From: Nocardia cerradoensis NBRC 101014
GTDB taxonomy: Bacteria > Actinomycetota > Actinomycetes > Mycobacteriales > Mycobacteriaceae
Reading direction: 5' to 3'
Length of the DNA stretch: 64,000 nt
Assembly (NCBI RefSeq): GCF_000308535.1
Contig: NZ_BAFW01000033.1
Span: 55,424 to 119,423 of the forward strand
Numbering within the stretch: the stretch's first letter is position 1; each line of letters begins with the position of its first letter. Both the position numbers and the translations under genes were made by a program. Below, piece by piece: positions 41,542-50,750 of the stretch. Below the pieces are notes generated by a model. It was not told where the DNA came from and ran no database searches. It worked only from the letters and a program-made list of their open reading frames with translations.

Positions 41542-41990
41542 CATCGCTCGCAGACGAAGGCTGGACGCCGGTAACCGCGGAGCGGACCGACGGTGGCTAC
41601 ACGTGGCGCGTGTGGTGCCACCCTGACCAGCCGGACTGGACCTATGTGGAAGCTCGCAGCGAGGCCGGCCGGGTGTTCGCCGGAGGCATCGGGGGCCGAA
41701 GAGGGCCGGACGAAGGGGTCCGCTTCTGGGTCGGCAAAGACGACGGTTTTCCGACCTTCGTCGGGGTTCGGTTCCCTGCCGAATTTTCTGATATCGAGAT
41801 CGAGACGACTCACCGTGTGGTGACTGTCGGTGCCGATCAGACCGAAGCTCACTTCGGGATGCGGTACTACGCGATGCCGTTGGGAGAGGACGAAGAGCTG
41901 TGCGGTGTCACCGGCGGAGGTGAACGCAAGCGCTACACACCTGCCCCGGCAATCGGTACGGGTGAGACCGGCTTCTATCCGTCCGAGTGA
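41538..41990 (+). CDS. Hypothetical protein, last gene of the tiny-gene operon
   Basis: About 150 residues from GTG 41538 (MTSLADEGWTPVTAERTDGG), overlapping the previous TGA. The sequence is Trp/Gly-rich in its first half (YTWRVWCHPDQPDWTYVEAR) and contains ETTHRVVTVGADQTEAHFGM and a C-terminal CGVTGGGERKRYTPAPAIG. It has no signal peptide or membrane segment, so it should be cytosolic. The family is unknown. Its coupling to the secreted protein suggests a functional pair. Confidence 0.65.
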   Translation: MTSLADEGWTPVTAERTDGGYTWRVWCHPDQPDWTYVEARSEAGRVFAGGIGGRRGPDEGVRFWVGKDDGFPTFVGVRFPAEFSDIEIETTHRVVTVGADQTEAHFGMRYYAMPLGEDEELCGVTGGGERKRYTPAPAIGTGETGFYPSE

Positions 41991-42375
41991 CAGGTAGCCG
42001 TCACCGGCACAGTCAGGGTGGTGTACCGGATTACCGGTATGTGTTCGTGGTTTGGGCGCCCGTGAACTTTCCGTGCAAACCTCCGCAAAACTGCGGCAAA
42101 AATGCGAAAAACGGCTAGGTTTGCACGATTTGTTCGCCGTCACGGGCAGTGCGAGTTATCCGTCCCGCTACCGATAGCTGCGGCGATGACAACTCGCCCC
42201 CGTGACGCCGCATCAACCTTTCCGGACACGACACCGGGTGGTCCCGTAGGTTTGTCTGTCGTGAACGAGGGCCGCGCTACCATCCGGCCGACGGGGCGGC
42301 GAGTCGACTCGTCGTTCTCCCCGTCAGTGTGGACGGGACCTCCGCAAGTCCGGCAGCACCGATGAACAGGCACCG
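41991..42375. other. 385-bp gap at the right end of the accessory island
   Basis: No supported gene. It contains the inverted repeat at 42073-42126 and an AT-rich interior unlike the surrounding sequence. The last ~80 bp lead into the RNase gene and lack an obvious ribosome-binding site. Confidence 0.5.
42073..42126. repeat. 10-bp inverted repeat flanking an A-rich core
   Basis: GTGCAAACCT at 42073-42082 is matched exactly by AGGTTTGCAC at 42117-42126. The 34-bp core carries CCGC/GCGG and a series of GCAAAA-like motifs. It could be a terminator for the tiny-gene operon, a recombination site at the island edge, or a protein-binding site. Confidence 0.6.
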
Positions 42376-42888
42376 ATGAACATGTCCGACAAGAGAATTC
42401 GCATCCTGATGGTTCTGGGTGGGCTGGTGATCGCGGCGATCGTGGCCGGGGTCCTGGGCCTGCGCGGCGGTTCCACCACGCACGACACCGCGAGTTCGGT
42501 GGCGGCGACCGTGCACTCCACCAAGGCCGCGCAGTCCACCACCGCATCCGCCAAGCCCGTGCCCGGCAACGGCGCGACACCCGCCGCGTCGGCGACCCGG
42601 GCGCCGGGCGTGCCCGATCGCGCCTACGCCACCCTCGTCGAGATCGACGCCGGACGCTGGCCCGGTTCGGCGAACGCGCCGGGCACCAAGGGTGGTGATC
42701 AGTGGATGAACCGCGCCGGGACCCTGCCGAAGACCGACTCGAGCGGTAAGGCGATCACCTATCAGGAATGGGACGTCAACCCGAAGCAACGCGGCCAGAC
42801 CCGCGACGCCGAACGCATCGTGACCGGCAGTGACGGATCGGCCTACTACACCGGCGACCACTACCAGACCTTCACGAGGATGCGCTGA
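42376..42888 (+). CDS. Membrane-anchored barnase-family ribonuclease
   Basis: A 170-residue protein with an N-terminal membrane helix ([20 protein letters not shown]) and a Ser/Thr/Ala-rich linker to about residue 75. The C-terminal ~95 residues form a microbial ribonuclease: LVEIDAGRWPGSANAPGTKG, then YQEWDVNPKQRGQ with the general-base Glu, RDAERIVTGSDGSAYYTGDH and HYQTFTRMR with the catalytic His. This matches barnase/RNase Sa architecture, including the terminal residues. It probably acts outside or at the membrane. The stop overlaps the barstar start (TGATG), a normal toxin-inhibitor arrangement. Confidence 0.85.
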   Translation: MNMSDKRIRILMVLGGLVIAAIVAGVLGLRGGSTTHDTASSVAATVHSTKAAQSTTASAKPVPGNGATPAASATRAPGVPDRAYATLVEIDAGRWPGSANAPGTKGGDQWMNRAGTLPKTDSSGKAITYQEWDVNPKQRGQTRDAERIVTGSDGSAYYTGDHYQTFTRMR

Positions 42889-43409
42889 TGGCCGAAACCA
42901 TGTCGTTGTCGCAGTTCCTGGCCCCGGCCGCCGGCTCCGATGCGGCTGCGGCGCGGCAGAACGGCCGCGCCCACCGGGCCGCGGCGGGGCCGGTCCTCGG
43001 CGCCCTCGACGTCGACGCCGGACCGTTCAGCGGGGTGCGATTCCAGGTCCCGGACGGGTTTATCGCCCGCGAGCTCCGGGGCACGAAGATGCGCACCACC
43101 GCGGGCGTTTTCGACGAATTCGCCGCCGCCCTGCAGTTTCCCTACTATTTCGGCGACAACCGCGACGCCTTCGACGAATGTCTGCGCGATCTGGACGAAT
43201 TCGTCGGCGAAGCGCCGGGTTACGTTGTGGTGATCCGTGATTCGAGCGGGCTGCTGGCCGACCAGCGCGAGGATCTGGAATGGTTCGCCGACGCGATGAC
43301 TCAGGCGGCCGAGTACTGGGCCGGGCACGGCACGGTCTTCCGGGTGGTGCTGCAACAGCATCCGGCGGTGCTGTCGCCGGTCGAGCTCACCATGGCCGAT
43401 CCGGCGTGA
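42888..43409 (+). CDS. Barstar-family ribonuclease inhibitor
   Basis: A 173-residue protein whose C-terminal ~100 residues match barstar: LRGTKMRTTAGVFDEFAAAL, then FPYYFGDNRDAFDECLRDLD with acidic residues of the inhibitory helix, and a beta strand GYVVVIRDSSGLL. The N-terminal ~50 residues are an Ala-rich extension. It should bind and block the RNase encoded immediately upstream, protecting the cytoplasm before export. Confidence 0.88.
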   Translation: MAETMSLSQFLAPAAGSDAAAARQNGRAHRAAAGPVLGALDVDAGPFSGVRFQVPDGFIARELRGTKMRTTAGVFDEFAAALQFPYYFGDNRDAFDECLRDLDEFVGEAPGYVVVIRDSSGLLADQREDLEWFADAMTQAAEYWAGHGTVFRVVLQQHPAVLSPVELTMADPA

Positions 43410-43415
43410 GGCCCT

Positions 43416-44123
43416 TCAGCGGAGTCGCTGGGCGAGATCCTCACCGAGGAGGACGAACACGTCGGTCGTCTCGTCGATGAGCTGTTCCCGCGTCATATCG
43501 ATGTCGCCCTGCAACCAGCTGGTGAGCGTCTGGACCAGCCCGCCCACCAGGTAGGTCGCGCGGAAACCGATCGCCGGGTCCGGAGTGGGTGTGCTCAGGG
43601 CGTAGAAGTCGATGCCGCGCGCGGCGACCAGATTCGCGAACGACGCGATCGTCTGCAGGGTGCGTGAGCGCAGCTCCGGCGTGGAGGCGCTCACCGCCAG
43701 CGCCACCTGGGCCTTACGTGGATCGTCGGTCAGCACGTGAATACCGGCCGCGACGGCGGCATGCGCCATCGTGCGGGTTTCCGGCCGCATCCGGCGTGCG
43801 GACGGGTTGGCGGCGTTCTCCCGCGCGGCAGACGGAGTGTCCGCGGCGGATCCGCCGGCCACCTCCTGCAACGCCTGCACGATGGCGGACGCCAGCTCCT
43901 CGGCGATGCCGTCGAACAGTGCGGTCAAAACGGCGTCGCGGCCGGTGAACTGTTCGTAGTAGTACCGCTCGTTCAGCCCGGCCTGGGCGCACAGCCCGGC
44001 GACCGTCAGCTTGTCCACGCCCTGGGTGCCGATGATCTCGAGTGCCGCGTCGAGCAGCGCGGCACGCCGGCCCGCGCGCCGCTCGGCGGCCGAGATACCG
44101 CCATAGGTCCGCTGTGCCGTCAC
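43416..44123 (-). CDS. TetR family regulator, divergent from the MpaB-like gene
   Basis: About 235 residues from GTG 44123 (MTAQRTYGGISAAERRAGRR). The HTH comprises RRAALLDAALEIIGTQGVDK, LTVAGLCAQAGLNERYYYEQ and FTGRDAVLTALFDGIAEELA. The ligand domain is helical and unassigned. A longer open frame reaches 45245 through the oppositely oriented oxygenase gene and is not real. A palindrome at 44148-44171 in the 99-bp divergent gap is the likely operator. Confidence 0.88.
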   Translation of the reverse strand: MTAQRTYGGISAAERRAGRRAALLDAALEIIGTQGVDKLTVAGLCAQAGLNERYYYEQFTGRDAVLTALFDGIAEELASAIVQALQEVAGGSAADTPSAARENAANPSARRMRPETRTMAHAAVAAGIHVLTDDPRKAQVALAVSASTPELRSRTLQTIASFANLVAARGIDFYALSTPTPDPAIGFRATYLVGGLVQTLTSWLQGDIDMTREQLIDETTDVFVLLGEDLAQRLR

Positions 44124-44147
44124 GGTCCGATTGTGGCACGGACGCAA

Positions 44148-44171
44148 TTCTGGCATGGACTCTTGCCAGAA
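44148..44171. promoter_or_regulatory. TetR operator between the divergent tetR and MpaB-like genes
   Basis: TTCTGGCA and TGCCAGAA form a perfect 8-bp inverted repeat with an 8-bp spacer. A further TTGCCAGA half-site starts at 44193. The position, between two divergent starts, is typical of TetR autoregulation. Confidence 0.75.
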
Positions 44172-44222
44172 CACGGGTTTCTGGTGGATGCTATTGCCAG
44201 ATTCCATGCGAGGAGGGCGACG

Positions 44223-46282
<2,060 letters not shown>

Positions 46283-46332
46283 TCTGTCCGCGCGAGGCCG
46301 TGTGTTGCGGTTGAACAGGTTCGGGAGGACAG

Positions 46333-47346
46333 GTGCTCGACAAGGTCAAGGCGCGGATCCAACGTGAGGTGCGAGCACGGCCGTGGCTGGACCACGCCGT
46401 CCGCGCCGGCGGCAGCTACCAGCGCCAGCGTGGCGACTACTTCGCGGCCGGTATCACGTATTTCACGGTGCTCTCGCTGTTTCCGCTGCTGATGGTCGCC
46501 TTCGCCGTCGCCGGGTTCGTCCTCGCCCGCGATCCGCACCTGCTCGAGGAGTTGCGCGACAAGATTGTCGAGAACATTCCGGGCTCGTTCGGCGGCCAGG
46601 TCAACGATCTGATCGACCAGGCCATCAAGTCCCGGACCAGCGTGGGCCTCATCGGTCTGTTCATCGCCGCCTACAGCGGATTGGGCTGGATGGCCAACCT
46701 GCGCGCCGCCCTGACCGAACAGTGGGAACAGCCCGCGCACGAAGGCAATTGGTTCAAGACCAAACTGTCGGATCTGATGGCGCTGGCCGGGCTCGGCGTC
46801 GCGATGGTGGTGTCGCTGGGCCTGTCGGCGTTGTCGTCGAGTGGGCTGGCGCTGCAACTGCTGGAGAGCGTCGGGCTCGACAAGGCGCCCGGTGTGTCAT
46901 GGCTGTTGCGATTGCTGACGCTGGTCCTCGCGGTGCTCGCGTCCTGGGCGGTCTTCGTCTGGATCATCGCCCGGCTGCCACGCCAGCCGGTGACCTTCAC
47001 CAGCGCCGTGCGTGCGGCGTTCATCGCCGCGATCGCCTTCGAGATCTGGAAGCAGGTGGCCTCCTTCTACCTGCAGAAGGTGCTCACCAGCCCCGCGGGC
47101 GTCGCCTTCGGCTCGATCATCGGCCTCATGGTCTTCGCCTACATCACCGCCCGCATCATCCTGTTCGCCACCGCCTGGGCCGCCACCGCGCGGGAGAACG
47201 AGGTGGAGGCCGAGATCCCGGCGCCGGGACCGGCGGTGATCGAGCCGCGGATGCACGCGGGCATGACGGCCTCGACGGGCCTGGCCCTGTTCGGCGTGGG
47301 TGCGGCGCTGGGGTCGATGATCGGTATCGCGCGCCGGAAGCGGTGA
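46333..47346 (+). CDS. YihY/virulence factor BrkB family inner membrane protein
   Basis: A 337-residue protein starting at GTG 46333 (MLDKVKARIQREVRARPWLD). It has the YihY signature QRGDYFAAGITYFTVLSLFP in its first membrane segment and about six helices overall, with the conserved GVAFGSIIGLMVFAYITARI and LFATAWAATARENE near the end. The C-terminal ~50 residues include one more hydrophobic segment (GLALFGVGAALGSMIGIARR). The family lacks an agreed function despite an old RNase BN label. Confidence 0.9.
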   Translation: MLDKVKARIQREVRARPWLDHAVRAGGSYQRQRGDYFAAGITYFTVLSLFPLLMVAFAVAGFVLARDPHLLEELRDKIVENIPGSFGGQVNDLIDQAIKSRTSVGLIGLFIAAYSGLGWMANLRAALTEQWEQPAHEGNWFKTKLSDLMALAGLGVAMVVSLGLSALSSSGLALQLLESVGLDKAPGVSWLLRLLTLVLAVLASWAVFVWIIARLPRQPVTFTSAVRAAFIAAIAFEIWKQVASFYLQKVLTSPAGVAFGSIIGLMVFAYITARIILFATAWAATARENEVEAEIPAPGPAVIEPRMHAGMTASTGLALFGVGAALGSMIGIARRKR

Positions 47347-47367
47347 GGCGGGCCGTCGGCCCGAAAG

Positions 47368-47808
47368 TTATTGTCCGCCCGGTGGTCTCAGCGGCGAACC
47401 GTCCGTATCGGGACCGAAGTCCGGCTCGGGTTCCGCGGGGTCGGGGAAGCGCTCGGCGTAGCGGTCGATGATGTTCGCCCCCGCTTCGTCGTCGCCGACC
47501 GTCTCGTGCACGGTCGCCGCGATCTGGTCGCGCATCCGCACCTGGGCGCGTTGCAGCGTGTGCATCAGCTCGGCGGACAGCGCGGCGGGCTCGATGCCGC
47601 GGACGGAATCGGCGAAGCGGATATCGGTGGGGATTCCCTCGCCGTCGACCGTCACCGCGATGCCCTGGCGTGAGGTTTCGGTGACGCTCAGACTCGCCAT
47701 CCGGTCGCGCAGCTCCCGGTATCGCTCGGCCTTGTGTTCGAGGTCGTCGGCCCAGGCCGTCAGCTGATCGGCGGCGCCGTCCGGGTCGTTCGGATCCACG
47801 GGGACCAT
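47368..47808 (-). CDS. YbaB/EbfC-family protein near T7SS-type genes
   Basis: About 146 residues from ATG 47808 (MVPVDPNDPDGAADQLTAWA). It has the helix-beta-helix layout of YbaB: DLEHKAERYRELRDRMASLS, a strand region GIAVTVDGEGIPTDIRFADS and a second helix AELMHTLQRAQVRMRDQIAA. The tail is acidic and Pro-rich. It diverges from a second YbaB-like gene 95 bp away. In T7SS loci such proteins flank substrates and may serve as chaperones or nucleoid proteins. Confidence 0.78.
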   Translation of the reverse strand: MVPVDPNDPDGAADQLTAWADDLEHKAERYRELRDRMASLSVTETSRQGIAVTVDGEGIPTDIRFADSVRGIEPAALSAELMHTLQRAQVRMRDQIAATVHETVGDDEAGANIIDRYAERFPDPAEPEPDFGPDTDGSPLRPPGGQ

Positions 47809-47903
47809 CCTGACACAACGGACAGGTTTGCCGGGCGCGGGAACCGGCAACCGATCCGATGCGTCGGAATACAGGACGCGACAAGTCCGATTGAGGGGAA
47901 CCA

Positions 47904-48413
47904 GTGGATTCATCCGGCTACGATCAGCTGCGCGCGCGAACCGACGCCCTGCAGGTACAGGTCGATTCGATGCTCGAGAGCTACGAGCATCAACTGCGCG
48001 AAATCGCCACGGCCCGAGACACTTTGGCCGCAGCGACCGCGGAAGGGTGGTCCTCGGACAATCTGATCCGCGTCACCAGCAATTCGGCCGGCATCCCGAT
48101 CCAGGTGTGGGTCGACCCGGCCGCGTTCAAACGCACCACTCCGGATAAGCTCGGCGACGCCATCACCGAGGCCGCACAAGCCGCTGCCCGTGCGGCGAAG
48201 TCGGAGATCGGTGCGGCGATGGCCCCGATCCTCGCCGACGAGAAGCGTTTCCACATCACGAATCCGCTCGGCGAGGACCTGAATCTGGAGCGTGTCGTGG
48301 GCGGCATCCTGCCGCCGCCCCCACAGCCGGTGGCCGAGCCGGAGCCTGTTCCGGAGCCGCCGCGTGTCGCGGACGACGACGAGGACAACGGGCCGCACTG
48401 GAAGGGTTGGTGA
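47904..48413 (+). CDS. YbaB/EbfC-like protein with Pro-rich tail, first in a T7SS-substrate operon
   Basis: A 169-residue protein starting at GTG 47904 (MDSSGYDQLRARTDALQVQV) after GAGGGGAACCA. It has a long N-terminal helix, a beta region LIRVTSNSAGIPIQVWVDPA, and a helix TPDKLGDAITEAAQAAARAA. The C-terminus is Pro/Glu-rich and ends PHWKGW. It is followed 7 bp later by a WXG100-like gene, so it likely supports that substrate. Confidence 0.78.
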   Translation: MDSSGYDQLRARTDALQVQVDSMLESYEHQLREIATARDTLAAATAEGWSSDNLIRVTSNSAGIPIQVWVDPAAFKRTTPDKLGDAITEAAQAAARAAKSEIGAAMAPILADEKRFHITNPLGEDLNLERVVGGILPPPPQPVAEPEPVPEPPRVADDDEDNGPHWKGW

Positions 48414-48420
48414 GCCGGAG

Positions 48421-48780
48421 ATGACCAGCGGCAACGAGTTTCGCATCGAGCTCGACGAATTCCGGCGGCACGCACCGCGTCTGGGCCAACTCGGCAAGCA
48501 GCTCGAGCAGGATCTGAAAAATCTCACGGTCGACCTGGGTGAGGTCACCGGCAAATGGGGAGACGACATCTTCGGCTCCGCGTTCGCGCAGAACTATCTG
48601 CCGAAAGCCGAACAGGCGCTGCAGGACATCGCGAAGGCCGCGCTGATGTTCGCACATCTGGAGGAGTCGTCCGGGGCTGCCGCCGATACGCTCGAGGCCG
48701 CCGACGAGGGATTGGCCGGGGTGCTGAACACGGTGCGCGAGGCCATCGAGAAGAACGGCATCAACGGGGGGAAGGCGTAA
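48421..48780 (+). CDS. WXG100/EspC-like T7SS protein
   Basis: A 119-residue helical protein (MTSGNEFRIELDEFRRHAPR) with a hairpin turn carrying GKWGDDIFGSAFAQNY, the W-x-G equivalent, and a second long helix ending TLEAADEGLAGVLNTVREAI. No signal peptide is present, as expected for T7SS substrates. It lies 3 bp before the CpnT-like gene. The pair probably is exported or folded together by an ESX system encoded elsewhere. Confidence 0.8.
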   Translation: MTSGNEFRIELDEFRRHAPRLGQLGKQLEQDLKNLTVDLGEVTGKWGDDIFGSAFAQNYLPKAEQALQDIAKAALMFAHLEESSGAAADTLEAADEGLAGVLNTVREAIEKNGINGGKA

Positions 48781-48783
48781 GCG

Positions 48784-50004
48784 ATGGGCATCGAGATCCC
48801 CGACTATCTGAAGCCGGTCGCCTCCCTCGTCGCTTGCGATTGGCCCAAGGCCGACGAAACCGCCCTGCTGCGGATGGCCGACCACTGGGAACATATGGGC
48901 GACACGCTGTCGCAGATCCGTGCGGAAGGCGACGCCGTCACCACCGCGATTCTCGCCCGCATCGACGGCCGGACCCACGAATCCATCCAGCAGTTCTGGC
49001 GCACCGCCGGTGACGACCTGGACGGTCTGGTCACCTTCTGCAAGGCGATCGCCATCGCCTGCCGGGTGATGTCCGTGCTGATTCTCGCGGTGAAGCTCTA
49101 CATCATCGCGATGCTGGTCGAATTGGCGATCAACCTCGCGATCGCCGCCGCGGCGGCCGTCGAGACGCTGGGCGCGAGTATGGCCGAGGCGGCCGCGGCA
49201 GAGGTCACGACCCGCGTGGTGATCCAGCAGGCGCTGAAGCAACTACTGACGCGCATCATCAAGGAAACCGCCATCGAGGGCTTCAAGGGATTCATGAAGG
49301 GAGCCGGTAAGGAGCTGGCCTGGGAGGCGGGGGAGAACGCGCTCGGCCTGCGCGACGGCTTCAGCCTCGACGACATCGGGAAAGCCGGTCTGCACAACGG
49401 TATTTCGAGCGCCGCGAGCGGTGCGCTCGGCGGAGCTCTGCGCAAGGTCGGGGTGGACGAGCACAACAAGTCCCCCGACGGGCGCAACCCGCACACCCAC
49501 GAGCCGGAGAGCCCCGGCGCGCCGAAGACCGAGGAGCGCGAGAAGTTCGAGGGCAAGGTCGGTGACTTCGGCGAGAAGGTCGCCGGCGAGGTCGTCGAGG
49601 GTCCGCAGGACGACAAGAAGCGCTTGAAGACCGACGCCACACAGCTGGCGAAGCACTGGTTCGGCCACGACTCCGGCAGCAGTACGCCGACTTCTGCCGC
49701 GCAGCTGCCGTCTTCTACCCCGAACCTCTTGTCGGACAGCGCCACCGATCCGTACAGCTGGTATCCCGATGCGAACCCCGACGGCGGCGGGCTGGACCAC
49801 GGCCCGTCCGGCGCAACGGTGCCGGGTAGCGGCGACGATCCGTCCGTGCTGTACCCGGACTCGCGCCCGGACGGCGGCAATGCCGAGTCACCGCAGCCGG
49901 CCGTGAGTAGCGCCGTAGCGAGCGGCGGCTCCGGTTTCAGTCTGGATCTTGACGGTGACACCTTTTACCGGGAGGAGAACGGCGGCCGGTTGCGCCTCGA
50001 CTGA
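48784..50004 (+). CDS. CpnT N-terminus-like T7SS protein with an uncharacterised C-terminal region
   Basis: A 406-residue protein starting MGIEIPDYLKPVASLVACDW. Residues 1-~105 match the CpnT N-terminal/WXG-like fold: CDWPKADETALLRMADHWEH and HESIQQFWRTAGDDLDGLVT. Two or three hydrophobic helices follow (CRVMSVLILAVKLYIIAMLV, then VELAINLAIAAAAAVETLGA). After KGFMKGAGKELAWEAGENAL the second half is hydrophilic, rich in Asp, Ser and Pro, with repeated WYPDANPDGG and LYPDSRPDGG motifs. In CpnT relatives a toxin domain occupies this C-terminal position, but I see none I can name. Confidence 0.75.
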   Translation: MGIEIPDYLKPVASLVACDWPKADETALLRMADHWEHMGDTLSQIRAEGDAVTTAILARIDGRTHESIQQFWRTAGDDLDGLVTFCKAIAIACRVMSVLILAVKLYIIAMLVELAINLAIAAAAAVETLGASMAEAAAAEVTTRVVIQQALKQLLTRIIKETAIEGFKGFMKGAGKELAWEAGENALGLRDGFSLDDIGKAGLHNGISSAASGALGGALRKVGVDEHNKSPDGRNPHTHEPESPGAPKTEEREKFEGKVGDFGEKVAGEVVEGPQDDKKRLKTDATQLAKHWFGHDSGSSTPTSAAQLPSSTPNLLSDSATDPYSWYPDANPDGGGLDHGPSGATVPGSGDDPSVLYPDSRPDGGNAESPQPAVSSAVASGGSGFSLDLDGDTFYREENGGRLRLD

Positions 50005-50102
50005 CGCCGAAACGGCCTATTGCGAGCGCCCGCGCATCGGAGCAGGCTGAGATGCACCGGTGGCGCCGCCGGGCGCTGCCCCGAGCAGAGAGGGGGTGGG
50101 TC

Positions 50103-50726
50103 GTGTTCGCACGGTCTACCACGATTCAGGCGCAACCCTCCGCTATCGATGCCGGAATTGCGCATATGCGGGACGAGGTCATGCCGGTGCTGGCCGAGAC
50201 GCCCGGCTGTAGCGGGTTGTCTCTGCTGGTCGATCGCACCTTCGGTCGTTGCATCTCCACCACCGGCTGGGAATCCGAGGCCGCGATGCACGACAGCGAG
50301 AGCGCCTTCATGGCCGCGCGCGACCGGGCGGTGACGGTCTTCGGCGGCACCGCCGCGCAGGTCGCGGAATGGGAGATCGCCGTCCTGCACCGGGACCATC
50401 GCACGATGCCCGGAGCCTGCGTGCGTGTCACCTGGATCAAGACCGATCCGAGCCGCCTCGACATGTCGACCGACGCCTACCGCAACTACATCCTGCCGGG
50501 GATGGAACAACTCGAGGGATTTTGCAGCGCGAGCCTGCTGATCAACCGCGCATCCGGCCGTGCCGTCTCCTGCGGCGTCTTCGACAGCGCCGAGGCCATG
50601 CAGCGCAACCGCGAACAGTCCGCGGCACTGCGGGTCGACGCGGCCCGCCAGGTCGGCGTCGAGGCGATCGACGTGCGCGAGTTCGAACTGGCGCTGGCCC
50701 ATCTGCGGGTGCCGGAACTGGTGTGA
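50103..50726 (+). CDS. Antibiotic biosynthesis monooxygenase (ABM)-like tandem domain protein
   Basis: About 207 residues from GTG 50103 (MFARSTTIQAQPSAIDAGIA) behind GAGAGGGGGTGG. It contains two consecutive dimeric alpha-beta barrel (ferredoxin-like) units. The first covers MRDEVMPVLAETPGCSGLSL and ISTTGWESEAAMHDSESAFM, the second RVTWIKTDPSRLDMSTDAYR and CGVFDSAEAMQRNREQSAAL. Members can be monooxygenases, heme degraders or simple sensors; no heme ligand is evident. Function unknown. Confidence 0.7.
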   Translation: MFARSTTIQAQPSAIDAGIAHMRDEVMPVLAETPGCSGLSLLVDRTFGRCISTTGWESEAAMHDSESAFMAARDRAVTVFGGTAAQVAEWEIAVLHRDHRTMPGACVRVTWIKTDPSRLDMSTDAYRNYILPGMEQLEGFCSASLLINRASGRAVSCGVFDSAEAMQRNREQSAALRVDAARQVGVEAIDVREFELALAHLRVPELV

Positions 50727-50750
50727 GGGCGGTGTGGAGCGGCGCCGTGG

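Noticed and set aside
49098..49961. A 287-codon minus-strand frame opposite the CpnT-like gene
   Set aside because: Ser/Pro-rich antisense product with no start context. The plus-strand frame carries a recognisable N-terminal domain.
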